From assembly GCF_019320115.1 (NCBI RefSeq), contig NC_089584.1, forward strand, positions 104,275,111 through 104,339,110: a stretch of 64,000 nucleotides of DNA. Reading direction: 5' to 3'. Shown one piece after another: positions 22,251 through 33,871 of the stretch. The notes beneath the pieces are model-generated. The model did not search any database and was not told the DNA's origin. It saw only the letters and a program-made list of their open reading frames with translations. Both the position numbers and the translations under genes were made by a program. Origin of the DNA: Miscanthus floridulus (taxonomy: Eukaryota > Streptophyta > Magnoliopsida > Poales > Poaceae). Each line of letters opens with the position of its first letter. Position 1 is the stretch's first letter.

Positions 22251-22795
22251 GGCACTATTTACTATCCATCAGCGTGCATCACCATAATCTAATCCACCTA
22301 CACCATCAGGGCTCATCAAACTTAGCCCTTTATATTCAGGCACAATTGCCTTCCGCAGATTCTGTCTTAATTGCGGAAGCAGCAGCAATCACTCTAGCTG
22401 CTTTGGTAGCACAGAGACTAAATACCAGTTCTTACAACTTCTTCACAGACAGCCAGATCATGGCAAACTACTACAATTCCTCTGATCTTTCCAATCCGCC
22501 TCATTGGAGCATCAAAAGCATGACTGCTATCTTCTTGCTAGCTATGAAGGATGCAGATTTCAAGGTTCACAAAATACCAAGGACAATGAACTCCACGGCT
22601 CACTCGTTAGCTCATCAGGCCTACAACTCTGATTCTGTATCCACTGTGTTCACTTGTAATGTTGCAATTCATAGGCAGCTTGATCAGTGCCCCTACCATA
22701 CGGCACTTTCTTCCATTTCCTGGGAGACCTGTAAGATTCTACATGTAAGATGCTGTTAAATCTATATATATGTCAGTTATCAAAAAAAAAAAAAA
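22250..22795 (+). mobile_element. 5'-truncated LINE, RNase H end and poly(A)
   Basis: An open frame through 22759 encodes an RNase H domain of the type at the end of plant LINE ORF2: LIAEAAAITLAALVAQ, FFTDSQIMANYY and HKIPRTMNSTAHSLA. A tract of 14 A's ends at about 22797. The N-terminal part of that frame (22205-22290) does not look like LINE protein and may be flanking DNA read in frame. Confidence 0.75.
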
Positions 22796-22797
22796 AT

Positions 22798-23712
22798 CCA
22801 CTGGCAGCAGGAGAGCCATCCATGTGTGCCTATCTGCCTAAGCGAAATCCACCTCACGAACCACGATCAATGCCTAGAAAATTCATCACCACGTCGTTGG
22901 ATGAGTAGCACCCCGCCCGCAGCCCACCTGTGCACGCTGAAGAGACAGGGAGAATCGAATTTGAATATACAATTGAGAGCCCTGACCATAAAAGACATGA
23001 TCTGTCCTCTGAAGGAAAGTATCAAGCAGTAGCCGTATGCCCGTATACGTGTACATAGAAGCGTGGAGAACAAAAGGAAGTCCTTTGGACGGATGCTTTG
23101 GATCCACCTCGGAATCTGCGGGGGGCTTTCATTTCCTGCCAAAATTTAGCAGAATTTGGACAGACTTAGTACACAATTTCACAATTTGCCCTTGTTTTGA
23201 AGCACTGGAATTCGCTTCCTTAGCTAGTTTGGCAAGAAATTATTATCTTGAAATGAAGAAAAGAACTATGGAAAACACATATATGTTGGGTAAATATTCA
23301 GTGTAAATCTCTTGTTCGGTACAATCGTGATACTTCTTCTATTGAAACACATACTCATAAGTTTTCAAAAAAATAAAAATGATGCACATCTTCAATGCAT
23401 GTATATATGCACGGTCAAAAGTTGATATGCAAATTCATTTTCTAAAAGTTCATATGAAAATAACAAATTTCACGTGCATATATCAGCCAAAGTAGCCGCA
23501 TGCCAAGCCATGCGGAGAGCTTATTACACTTTCACAGAAAGGTGGCATCAGTGCATCACACTCTATATTTCAGTGCAATCACAGGATAAGTTGATCGGAG
23601 TTATTTTGCTACGTTTGAAAAATATTATAGATTCTAACTGATAAGTCGACTGATAAGTTACGAACAGATAATAATAGGTATATAGATATCCTATCTCTTG
23701 TGTTGGTACGTA
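22798..23712. other. Intergenic sequence, nothing recognised
   Basis: No supported gene, repeat terminus or RNA. Short frames on both strands around 22870-23300 lack any family resemblance I can name. Confidence 0.5.
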
Positions 23713-24035
23713 GGCCTTGTTTAGATGTTATATGGGATGTGGTACAGAGTATTCGGATACTAATAAAAAAATAAATTATAGAATCCATCGGTAAAACACG
23801 AGACGAATTTATTAAGCCTAATTAAGCCATCATTAGCACATGTGTATTGTAGCACTTTATTGTCAAATTATGGACTAATTAGGCTTAAAAGATTCGTCTC
23901 ATAAATTAGTCGCAAACTATGCAATTAATTATTTTTTAATTTATATTTAATACTCTATGCATATGTCCGAACATTCAATGTGATAGGGTGTAAAATTTTA
24001 GAGTAGAAACTAACATATAACATCACTGTTCATAT
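23713..24035. mobile_element. Harbinger-type MITE, decayed right end
   Basis: The left end GGCCTTGTTTAGATGTTATATG is matched by CATATAACATC near 24012-24025 in inverse, after which the right terminus is degraded. The interior carries the same GAGACGAATTTATTAAGCCT and CTATGCATATG blocks as the copy at 31425. Confidence 0.65.
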
Positions 24036-24162
24036 GATACATTATCTATTTGGCCATAAATGTGTGCCATAGATTATTTACTTCAAATAAAATGCATTGT
24101 GATCTTGGAGTCTTCAAACTTCAAACTATGGTCTTGTTTGATTTGTAGCGCTAACAACTATA

Positions 24163-24211
24163 TCTCTTCCGTTTCAAATTATTTGACGTTTTGACTTTTC
24201 TAGATATATTA

Positions 24212-24260
<49 letters not shown>

Positions 24261-24329
24261 GTATATCGAGTGTATAGTAAAAATTATAAATCTAAAAAAA
24301 TAAAAAAAGTCTTATAATTGATAGAGTAG
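24163..24329. mobile_element. Stowaway-like MITE expanded by a TA microsatellite
   Basis: The left part TCTCTTCCGTTTCAAATTAT and the right part with TTATAATTGATAGAGTA correspond to Stowaway ends. In its middle, 24217-24262 is an uninterrupted (TA)n of about 23 units. Confidence 0.6.
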
Positions 24330-24373
24330 TTGACTGACTTTTAATTCATAAGAACCCCAACAGACCCCATAAC

Positions 24374-24785
24374 GGGGGATGTCTTCGGCCAGTGACTTTC
24401 TGGCGTGGAGGATGCACTGCCTATGCAGTTGTACAGCTCCAACGGTCCGCTTACCGGGGAAGAGACGCCGGGGGACCGATGGCAGAGCAAATTGGTTCGG
24501 GAGTTTGGGACCAAGGTCTGGTTTAGATTGCAAGTTTTTTCACTCTCTCTTTATCACATTAAATCTTTGGATACATGCTGGAGTATTAAATGTAGATAAA
24601 AAAATAACTAATTACATAGTTTGATTGTAAATTACGAGACGAATCTTTTGAGCCTAGTTAGGTCATGATTGGACAATAATTGTCAAATACAAACGAAAGT
24701 GCTACAGTGCCAAATATTGATTCCTAACCTCAATCTAAACAAGGCCCAATTGCGGAAACATTCGCACGCCCGAAGACATCCCGCG
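24374..24785. mobile_element. TIR element (GGGATGTCTTCGG ends) with a nested MITE
   Basis: The left GGGGGATGTCTTCGG and right CCGAAGACATCCC are inverted copies 400 bases apart. A Harbinger-type MITE (24515-24746) is inserted inside. Without it the element would be about 180 bp. I cannot assign the superfamily; no clear target duplication is visible. Confidence 0.6.
24515..24746. mobile_element. Harbinger-type MITE nested in a TIR element
   Basis: The 232-bp element has termini GGTCTGGTTTAGA and TCTAAACAAGGCC and is flanked by the 3-bp duplication CAA on both sides (24512-24514, 24747-24749). Confidence 0.8.
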
Positions 24786-25468
24786 TGAGGTTAATAATAC
24801 AGCCATCGAGTTAGCCGTAAAATTCTTTATAGCCTTCTCAGTTCAGTCATAGTTAGCTCTTCACTACTAATACATAACCTATTTATCTGTTTCACAGAGT
24901 TTGTTTTAGTTCTTGTGTCCAAATCGGCTGTAAGCTTATAGACTGTTTCTTCTCTCTCTTCTCCTCTTTTCTCTACCTCAACATTTAGTCGGCTTATAGC
25001 CTATCAAATGCAGACGCTGACAGGTGATAAAGAATGAGGCTCTATTTGGCTTGCTGAATCTTGACTGAAACTGGCTAAAAACGTTGTTCTGACTGAATTA
25101 TTGTGTTTCAACTTAAAAAAACAAATCGAACGAACCGATTTCTGGATAAGTCAGCTGGGTCCCGAACCCATACTGCTTATTGGGCACGTAGTTTTACATC
25201 AGCCGAAAGCCCAAAACAAATTTCTTTACAATGAGGGGGTGCAATGGCCCACCCCAGAAGATGGAAACCAGCCACAGCAAAACGGAAAGCTACACAAGAA
25301 AGGCCAAGCGGCCAAGGCCTATGGAAGGGCGAGATGAAGCTGGTGCAACATGGCGATTCCCTGATTGGTGATGGTCTGAAGGAGAAAAGCAATTCCAGAC
25401 ACGCCAATTGCTTGTCTTGCATGGGTATCTACAGATTGCACATCCTCTATGTAATACAAAGTATATGT

Positions 25469-28400
25469 CTAGAGAAGTTGTGCGGCGCCTCCGAAGGGGT
25501 TGGTCTGTGGATGCATTCCATTTACTGCCGGGAACGCACCGAACCCGGCGTCGAGGAAGGGGTTTGCTGCAGGAGCGATGCACGCGTGATGCTGCTGTGG
25601 TCCGAAGGGATTTGCTTCAATCATCATGGGCAAATGCTGGGGCTGTGGAGCCTGGGGCTGTGGAGCCAAGGCTGCCATTTGAACTGACGGTGGGGGAGCT
25701 ACTTGATTTGACACGGCAAACGGATCGCTTGCCATGAAGGGATTGGGAGGGGCTGAGCCGTATAGCTGTTGTTGCTGCATCTGCCTGTAGGTTCCATCAT
25801 CGTATAGGCTGTCCAAAGTGAGCTTGTCAAATCCACCACCCTGCAAATGGAAAAAGACTCCAGGTTATAGAATTCACAATAAGATCTGAGACAGAATCGT
25901 TGGTAATACCGAAACCACAATCTTTTTTTTTTTTTGGAACACAGAAAGACCATATTCTGGTTTTGATAAAAGCTAAACAATACTCCACACAATAAATTAA
26001 TTGTTTAGTCATAATTCATCAATCTGTACTCCTGTGTCTCAGCACAGATTTTTCTTACCAATGGAGAGCAACCTGTAAATAGGTAGGGTTTCATTTCATC
26101 TACAGAATCTAGCACAACGTTCCGGAGTTAGCAGAAATGCTGTCAAGTTCTATCCAAACGACTGTTGCATAAGCAGGAAGTATCAATTGAGCCATACAAT
26201 GATTTACACCTTTCCAGACCATGCTAATGATGCCATGAGGTAGAAAAGTAACAACAAATGTCAATGAGGCAATGTATGCCACCTGGAAATTCATGAAATG
26301 ACAAGAAATAGAGTTGTGAATCCCAAATTTCCCCTAGTATTATATAAACTGTCAACTATCAACTGAACATTCATAAGAAGCTTTTCCAACGGCTGTGGAT
26401 GGGAATAATCATCAGTCTCAGCCGTTTGAGATTGGGAGCATCTTAGTTCCTATGTGTTCTGGATGTTTATCCATACTACAAAATTCCAGAAAGCTCATTG
26501 AGTCTCCGTCGATGACAAGTGGTGCTGTCAGTTGGCTCAAGCAATCGAGGAGGCAAAATACAGCTTCTCAAAAGGTGCTCTATAAAGTAATTTGCACGAG
26601 TTACCACAAAATAGCAAATTTACTTTTCTTTGTGATTGCACTTTGATAAGATAGCAATTAGCTACTCATTGCTACTAGTTTTCAACTGCGGTGAACCAGC
26701 ATACCAGCGTACTGGTTTTCACTTTTCAGCCAGTAAATGAGTTAAGCTTGACAGTAGAACTAGAGGAGCTTAACAAAGTTGCACAAAACAGAGTACATAG
26801 CAGCATAGCATCTCTAAAATCTTTGATTTGGAAAAACTGTGGCAACCAACTGAAAGGTAGATATCCTCAATGAAAGATTAAGAAACGAACCAAATTACTC
26901 TCCATAGACAGTGGAGTCATGTTGCTGCTTGTAGTAACAAGAGCAAGTTCCCATCCTGTTGGATCAAATCCTCTATCTTGCTGTGTAGTTGTTGTTGAAT
27001 TATCAACACCTGCACCATGCATGCATACACTTCTTAGAACTACATAATATAATTAATAACACAACTATTTGATTAATTACCTGTCGGAAGAATTGCTAAG
27101 GCCAAAGCGTTGCTCTCCTCTATTGCCGGCACAGTAGGGGTTGAATCACCTAACCCCTATGAGAAAATATGACATTTAGATTATAATGTAAAAGCATTAA
27201 TGCCACTCACTTTATGACAATTTTCATACTTACCAGTAAATCACCAGTATCTGCAATCTCAGGCTTGGGAGGAGAAGCTATTTGGGAAGAAGGAACTGGA
27301 GCAGGTTCTTCAACAACTTGCAGTTTCTCCTCTACAATAGGAACAGGCTCACGAACTTCTTCTTCTTCTTCTTCTGGTTTGTACGTCAGAAGAAGCCGCT
27401 GAGGAAGCTCCTGATGAAATAAGAAGGATAGCCCGTATTTAAGAATCCATTCCACAATAAGTAAATTGCCTGGTATAAACTTGACTTGACAGTAATCATT
27501 TATCTCCCAAAAAGAGTGTGTGACATTCACACTGATGACACAATTATCACAAAAATATCAAAGTAAAAGAGAAATTGTTCATCGGGCCACAAATATTGAT
27601 GTTAACGGTTTCCCTACATCAGGTAGGAGTACTTTGCTGTCATTAGATATAAAAGAAGAATGAAGTTGTGATCAGTGCAAGCTACATTGAGAATTTGAGA
27701 TTAGGGGGCGCAAATGTACCCCCTAAACCCCTAAAAATGTTAAAACAATGATGTTATCTATTTTTTCACCATACATGCAACCCCTGTGGAACATGTATAT
27801 CAGTATATGCACCCACAAGGCAAGAGCACCGCCCCCTCTAATTTGCTCTAGCTTCGCCACTGGTTGTGATATGCTACTTTAACATGCAAGGCACATGAAG
27901 TATCACACAAATACCATTGTCGAGACTCCTACTTGTTACTTGTTGTTATAAAATGTAAAGGTGTCATGCAAAAATCCAAATGGTTTATTAGAACCCAGGA
28001 ACTAACCAGTGGCTCTATAACTGGCATCATACGTGGAGCCTCCTTCACATACTCCTCCATGGTTGAAAGGAATGTTTGTGGTGGCTGAAAATAAGAGAAA
28101 TCAAATTTGAGTATCTGGTCATACTCTTACATAGTAAAAAATTACATGGCGAACACTGAGACAAATGACCTCACCTCCCTCAAAGTGGGAAACTGGAAAT
28201 TTCTTGCGAGCTCTAAACCCCGACAACTTTCATAGAAGTCAGATAGGTTTCCAGCCTGAAGCATCAAAGATGTTAATGAGTAGAAATTGCAGCTAAGCGT
28301 CTAAGCACACATAATTGTTACATCCTGATCTTCTTCAAGTTAAGATACATTGCACATCACTACCGTGTAGGGCAGTTACCTGCTGGCCAGCCCTCCTGTA

Positions 28401-31016
28401 AATGTCAAGGGCTTTTAGTGCTTCATGCTTTGGCATCTCAAAGAACTGCACAGTTGTTTGACAGCCAACAGGAAACAGGAAACAGGAAGCATAAGTAGAA
28501 ATAGCTCAGCTCAACATAGACAAATTCCTACTTCTTTGAAGATTAATATACCTTGTCAACAAGGTTGATAATTCCATCATTTATTGCACAATAAATTTTG
28601 AAGCTTTCTTTAAGAACCTGTACAGAAGCAGGATTCACTCAAATTGCGTACGATGCCCCAGATCTAAGAATAAAATATTACACAGAAGGAATTGAACTGC
28701 TCTATTATACATTGAATAGGTCATAAAGTGCAATACAGCCAGACAGATTCACAAATGACCAGTTGGCTTGTTAAACTAAATATCAAGATCACCTTGTAGA
28801 AGTTGAAGCAAAAAAATGACAGAAAAAACAGAGCTTACCTGGGCTAGAGCATATTGCACCAAATAATTTTTATTTGCAGCTCCTTCTGCCTGAATACAAA
28901 AGGAAAAACAGTGCCATGTTGGCTTAGTTAAAAAAGAAAAATACAGACCAAAAAACTAAATATGTTTATTAAATCGGTTTCTTTCACTAATCCAACTTAT
29001 TTGTTGCAAGGATAAGAGAGAATCACCCGACAGCCAATAAGTCGATATAACAATTGCTGCAGTGCTGGCAATTGCTCCAGCAAGTCCTGAGAATTCAATT
29101 CCCTAGTTCTACTGTGGCCCTGAAAACAAAAAAGTTGAATTACATGTTGAAGTATCACCAGCAAGTAATATAGCTACAAATAATGGATAGCACCGCACAG
29201 CTTTGGTAAAGTGGTAATAAAATGACATAAAAATACTGGATGAGCATGTCAGAGTCCAGACCTTTTCAGGTCCTTGACCTTGCTTTGATAAACGCTCAGC
29301 TTCAATGTCATACTTCAAGACCCTGAAGCATTCTAGTTTTTCCTCCAAAAATAAACCGTATGTGCGAACCCATGAAGAATAATCCCAAGCTGGATATAAT
29401 TCCGAAATATAAAGACAATAGATTAGAAGGTTATGGAAGAATATTAATGATCCAAATAAAACATCAGGTTAAATTTAAATTGAAGAAATACAGACCAACT
29501 GGGCTGGAATCATCCTTGAAGTTTGACAGCTGCAAAATCCGCACTCTCTGAGTAAATGTTAGAAACTCTTCGCAGAATGCAGGATCACCTTCCCGAAGAA
29601 GCCTATGGATCACTACAAGTGTCTTCAGAGCAACCTACATAACACAAGAACTCATTGTACAAATTAGACCTATTCAAGCATCGGGTTGTGCCATCTCAAC
29701 TGAACTCCATCATACGATTCAGGCAAGACCAAAAATTAACCATTAAAAAAAGAGTTTAATTCAAGGACATAACACTACAGGGTGTCAAACGGGCTTCAGA
29801 CAATCAACAGAAAAGAAGGAACCACACAATTTAAATCATCAATTCTCAGTTCAAATAAAAGCGACCACAAAAAGTGAAGAATTGTGTTAAATGTAGAATT
29901 TTCACTGTGCTTTTGTAAACAAGCTCATTATGCTACGCAAAGAATTTTCAACTTGGCTGTATAATATCATGATTGCAGCAGTAAATAACAAAATCCTCAG
30001 TTGCGTCTCTTTCTGTTTTTTGTTCCCACATCCAAATTAACTAGTACATATATACTCAAGCCACCAAAATCACAGATAATAAAGGTATATTGCAATTCCA
30101 GATTCACAACACAATATACTATTATATAACTAAACATATGAGCTCGAGCTCTCCAGTGTGCAATGACCAAGGTTCAGATGCCCAAATCAATAGCACTGCA
30201 TCCTCACTAACTGACTAACCATGCATGAAACTTGGACATTTGACAGATTGAGCATTTAGTCTGCATTCAATTCCACAGCGTGATCACATTTTTAACAAAC
30301 GAAATTGCATTTGAGATTCATCGATCACCCAATACCATTACAAGATCGGCACAAATTTAGCAGCTAAAGCAACCATCAGAGCATCGAATACACAGAACGA
30401 ATCAAATAATCTGAACAGGAGTGCAGCAGTGCTTACAATCCAGTTCCTGGTTTTGGCGAGTCGCCGGGCAAGCGCATGGATGCAGTAGGCGACATCCGCC
30501 CGTGGCCTCGCGATGGACGTCGCCGCCACAATCTCTGCAACACCGGCACCGACAAACCCATCAGACAGCAAACTCAAACCGAGAAATGCTTAACCACGGC
30601 ACTCGACGATCCGGCTAGTTCCTGAAATCAAATTAAGAAAAAAAAATGCAAAGGGAGAATATAGGAGGAATCCACGACGCACTGCGCAGGTGGCGCTCCT
30701 TGGGCGGGCTCTCCACGTGGTTGGTGGCCCTCACGATCGCGACATCCAGATCCTGAGAAAACAAAAACCACACTCCCAAAGAGAATCAATAAACCCAGTG
30801 CAGCGCAGGAGTGCGGCCATGGATCCGACGGCGAGCGCACGAGCGGCGCTCACGAACTGGACCGGTTTGGCGCCCGCAAAATCGGGGGAAAGCATGGGGC
30901 GGGTGAGGGAGGCTTCGACGGCGGACCTTGAAGTCGGAGTTGAGGTTGGCGAGGCTGAGGGTGGTGGTGTCCTTCAGCGCGCCGTACGCCTTGCGCCAGC
31001 TGTGCAGCGCCGCCAT
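25469..31016 (-). CDS. ANTH-domain clathrin assembly protein (AP180/CALM family)
   Basis: Fifteen minus-strand exons join in frame to 567 codons: 30927-31016, 30683-30752, 30437-30534, 29496-29634, 29262-29389, 29027-29119, 28839-28889, 28552-28617, 28380-28445, 28175-28255, 28007-28084, 27234-27410, 27081-27156, 26891-27009, 25469-25840. Such proteins bind phosphoinositides through the N-terminal ANTH domain and recruit clathrin and cargo at the plasma membrane or trans-Golgi network. The ANTH domain covers about residues 1-300: [63 protein letters not shown] Glu-rich linker follows, then the plant-conserved [11 protein letters not shown] (in 26891-27009). The tail has endocytic motifs: DLL near residue 378, NPF at about 477, 521, 537 and 558, and DPF at 483. 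Length and layout fit Arabidopsis At5g35200-type members, from memory. The start is the only ATG fitting the family N-terminus. Confidence 0.93.
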
Positions 31017-31424
31017 TGCTGCCTCCGCCGCCGCGCCGCGCTTGCCCCCGGTGTCGGTCCTCGCCTCGCACTCCTTGTGGCTTTGTGCTTCTCGCCCTAC
31101 GGTTTGGCTCGGGCTTGGTGCGTGAAATTTTGGGCGCGGGATCGCGGTGCACGGAACAGAACTGCCAACCTTCCCGCAACAAATAGGGGCCTGACCGCAG
31201 AGAAGCGCGTTCCTCACCTTCCACGCCAGTGGAAGTTCTTTCTGAGACGATTGATGACTGAACAACGTGCAATTCAACACCGGATTTGTTATTAGTATTA
31301 GTGTTTTTTGGATTATATAATAATAACTCCGGTCCAAGCCCAACGCTGTAGATTAGTGCAATGTCGGTGCCTACTGCCCGTCCCGGAGCGGCAGTTGCAG
31401 CTGCAGCCCAGTGCGCCCAACTAA

Positions 31425-31751
31425 GGCTGTGCGTAGTTCGGGAAATGAAAATTTTTAACGTCATATCGCATGTTTTGATGTTGGAAGGGATTTTCGATAC
31501 TAATAAAAAAACTAATTACTCTAGAAAATGCGAGACGAATTTATTAAGCCTAATTAACCCATCATTAGCGTACGGTAGTTACTGTAGCACTCATGGCTAA
31601 TCACGGACTAATTAGTCTTAAAACATTCGTCTCACGATTTTCAACCAAACTATACAATTAGTTTTTTTTCATCTATATTTAATATTCCATGCATATGCCG
31701 TAAGATTCGATACGATAGTTTGAGTTAAAAATTTTTGGAACTAAACCAGCC
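31425..31751. mobile_element. Harbinger-type MITE
   Basis: The 327-bp element runs from GGCTGTGCGTAGTTC to the inverse GGAACTAAACCAGCC, flanked by TAA and TGA. It sits about 400 bases upstream of the clathrin-assembly gene start, in its promoter region. Confidence 0.75.
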
Positions 31752-33142
31752 TGAGTGCTGGATCTCAATCTCTCATCCGATGCACATGAAGAATTCATTC
31801 ATTTCAGATGGGGCTGGCGGCGTAGCTGAACTGTTTTCCTGGTTGTCTTGGCCGGGGCAAATTGATGTATCACCAAAGTTAAGGAGATTACTAAAGTGTT
31901 ACTTAAGTAAGCCTGTTCTGACATACCACTTTCCAATCATAAGAACCAAGTTTTGGCGAGAATGAAGCGAAGGCCAGGCCAAAATTGTCAGTTGGCTCGT
32001 TGGCCGGCTTAGCCTGGCAAAAGGCATTAGCTCACCTGTTTCTCATGACTGTGCAAGAGTATGTATTTTTCAGACATACATAAGTTTCTAGTTTTGTTTT
32101 TCATTGAACTTCAGAAACTGATTCGTCCAATTCGGAATCGTTGCCGATGTCCAGTCGTTGGGACTTGGTAGCCCTTTTGAACTTCCTTGCCGCGCCGGTT
32201 GAGCATGCAGTAGGCATGACGATTCTGAACACTGTGATTGGTCTGCTTGCAGTAGCAGTGTATCCCCTATGTTGTACTCGTACTTGCTTGTGTACAGTAC
32301 ACAATTAAGAAGCTACGATGTGGTCTGGTTCCAATTGTCAAGACGCTTGATAGCTCGGTCATGATGTCCTGAATGGTCCTACATGTCTTGTTGGAGAAGG
32401 ATTTCTTCAGGCAGGAAGCCAGAGAGGCGCCAGTATTTGACAAGCACGTCTCGCCTGTCTCGAACGTCGGTCTCTCACTCACTCACTCACTCTCTCTCTT
32501 CAGAAAAAGCAGGAACTTCGTTTTGCGAATTCCTTTTTCAAGAACAAGTTGTTCTGCTGATTCTTCGGCCCTGGTTAGTGCAGCGCCAGATTATTTCCCG
32601 GAGGATGGAAATGGTGCGAGTGCGAAGCAGAGGAGGAGCGAAAGGTGTCTTCTCTCTTTCGGTAGCTGAGGAGGTAGGTGGCGCGTCCCGGGGCCGCCAG
32701 CTCGGCGCCACCGTACTTGGATGTGAGAAGCAAACAGACGGTGGCGCCGGGCGTGGTTGGCGGAAGGCAAGAATCGCCCACCGAATCCGAATGTTTCTGC
32801 AGGGCCTATTCTCATGCACAGGCAGCGCGGGACACGTCTCCGCACTCCGGCCCCAACTCATTTTCTTTCAACCGATCCAAGTTTTCGCTGGTCGAGTCGA
32901 GCCGCATCGGCGGTAGCCGTGGAACCCACGGCAATGAAGTGATCAGAGAGCGAGGCAGCCGGCGGCGCGGCTCAGGTTCAGGCTCACCGCTCACCACCAC
33001 GATGCCCTATAGATGTTTAGATGGGCTGGCACGAGGTCCACATGTTTAGCCCGGTCCTAAGCACGAGCATGGCCTGTTTCCTATAGCGCTCGAGCAAGCA
33101 CGGCCGTGTTTGGTCCGGAAAGGCTCACTGGGTACGATAGCC
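31752..33142. other. Intergenic sequence with no firm gene
   Basis: Short frames on the minus strand (32101-32304 and 32267-32482) look moderately protein-like but lack recognisable motifs and clear splice partners; they may be gene debris. A CA/CT-rich tract lies at 32470-32500. 32580-33050 is GC-rich with composition-driven frames on both strands. Confidence 0.4.
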
Positions 33143-33147
33143 CGATA

Positions 33148-33633
33148 TGTTAAGAACAATGAGAATCTCTAGCAGTAGATCTAGTATTTTCTTACTTTGA
33201 ATACGGGATGAACAGAGGGGAAAGATCGGAGAGATAAAGAGAAAGGTGTGGGTGATGAACCTGAGCCCTCGGAGGGAGTCGCAGAGCCGGCCATCGCAGG
33301 TTCGGTGATGGAGGCAGCACACGGGCAGCGACGGGCGGAGTAGAGGTGGCACGAACGTCGATGCGGTGCAGACTGGTGGCGTAGCAGTGGCGACGGCGAA
33401 GTCAATGGAGCTTCCCGTCGCTGGCTGCGCGCCCTCTTAGATCGGTCTAGGGTTTGTCGGTGGGTTTGCGGCTTACGGCGAACCTCGTGCTTTGAGCCGC
33501 CGGCCCCCACCTCTTTATATAGCGTAGTGCGACGGGGGCCCACCAACCATGTAGGGTTGGGCGCCCCCGATCAGGGCGCGAGACCAAGGCTCAATAGGTC
33601 GTTGGGCTTATTAGTCAGGAGATCAATCTAACA
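33148..33633 (-). repeat. Copia 3' LTR
   Basis: 486 bp, TGTTAAGAACAATGAG to TCAATCTAACA on the plus strand. A TATA box lies at about 33512-33521 (minus strand CTATATAAAG). Confidence 0.95.
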
Positions 33634-33650
33634 TTCTCCCCCTTGATCTC
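33634..33650 (-). other. Copia polypurine tract
   Basis: On the minus strand GATCAAGGGGGAGAA ends directly at the 3' LTR, the expected second-strand priming site. Confidence 0.8.
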
Positions 33651-33871
33651 ACTATTAATTTTATCTTTAAACTTTAAACTTCAATCCTTTTATCCTTACT
33701 CATTTCTTCACAGATGATGCATAGAGCGTGTCTCATCGTCACGGTCAATCGTCGATAGATTTAACAGCTACAATGCACGTCTCTGATCTGAAATAGTTAC
33801 TTTAACTTTTGGGCCCTTTATAGTCCAGGAATCATAGGCTTTCCCTTAAACCCATGCCGGCTACATGTTCT

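Noticed and set aside
30690..31464. Long frames on both strands over the start of the clathrin-assembly gene
   Set aside because: Shadow frames of exon 1, exon 2 and GC-rich 5' sequence.
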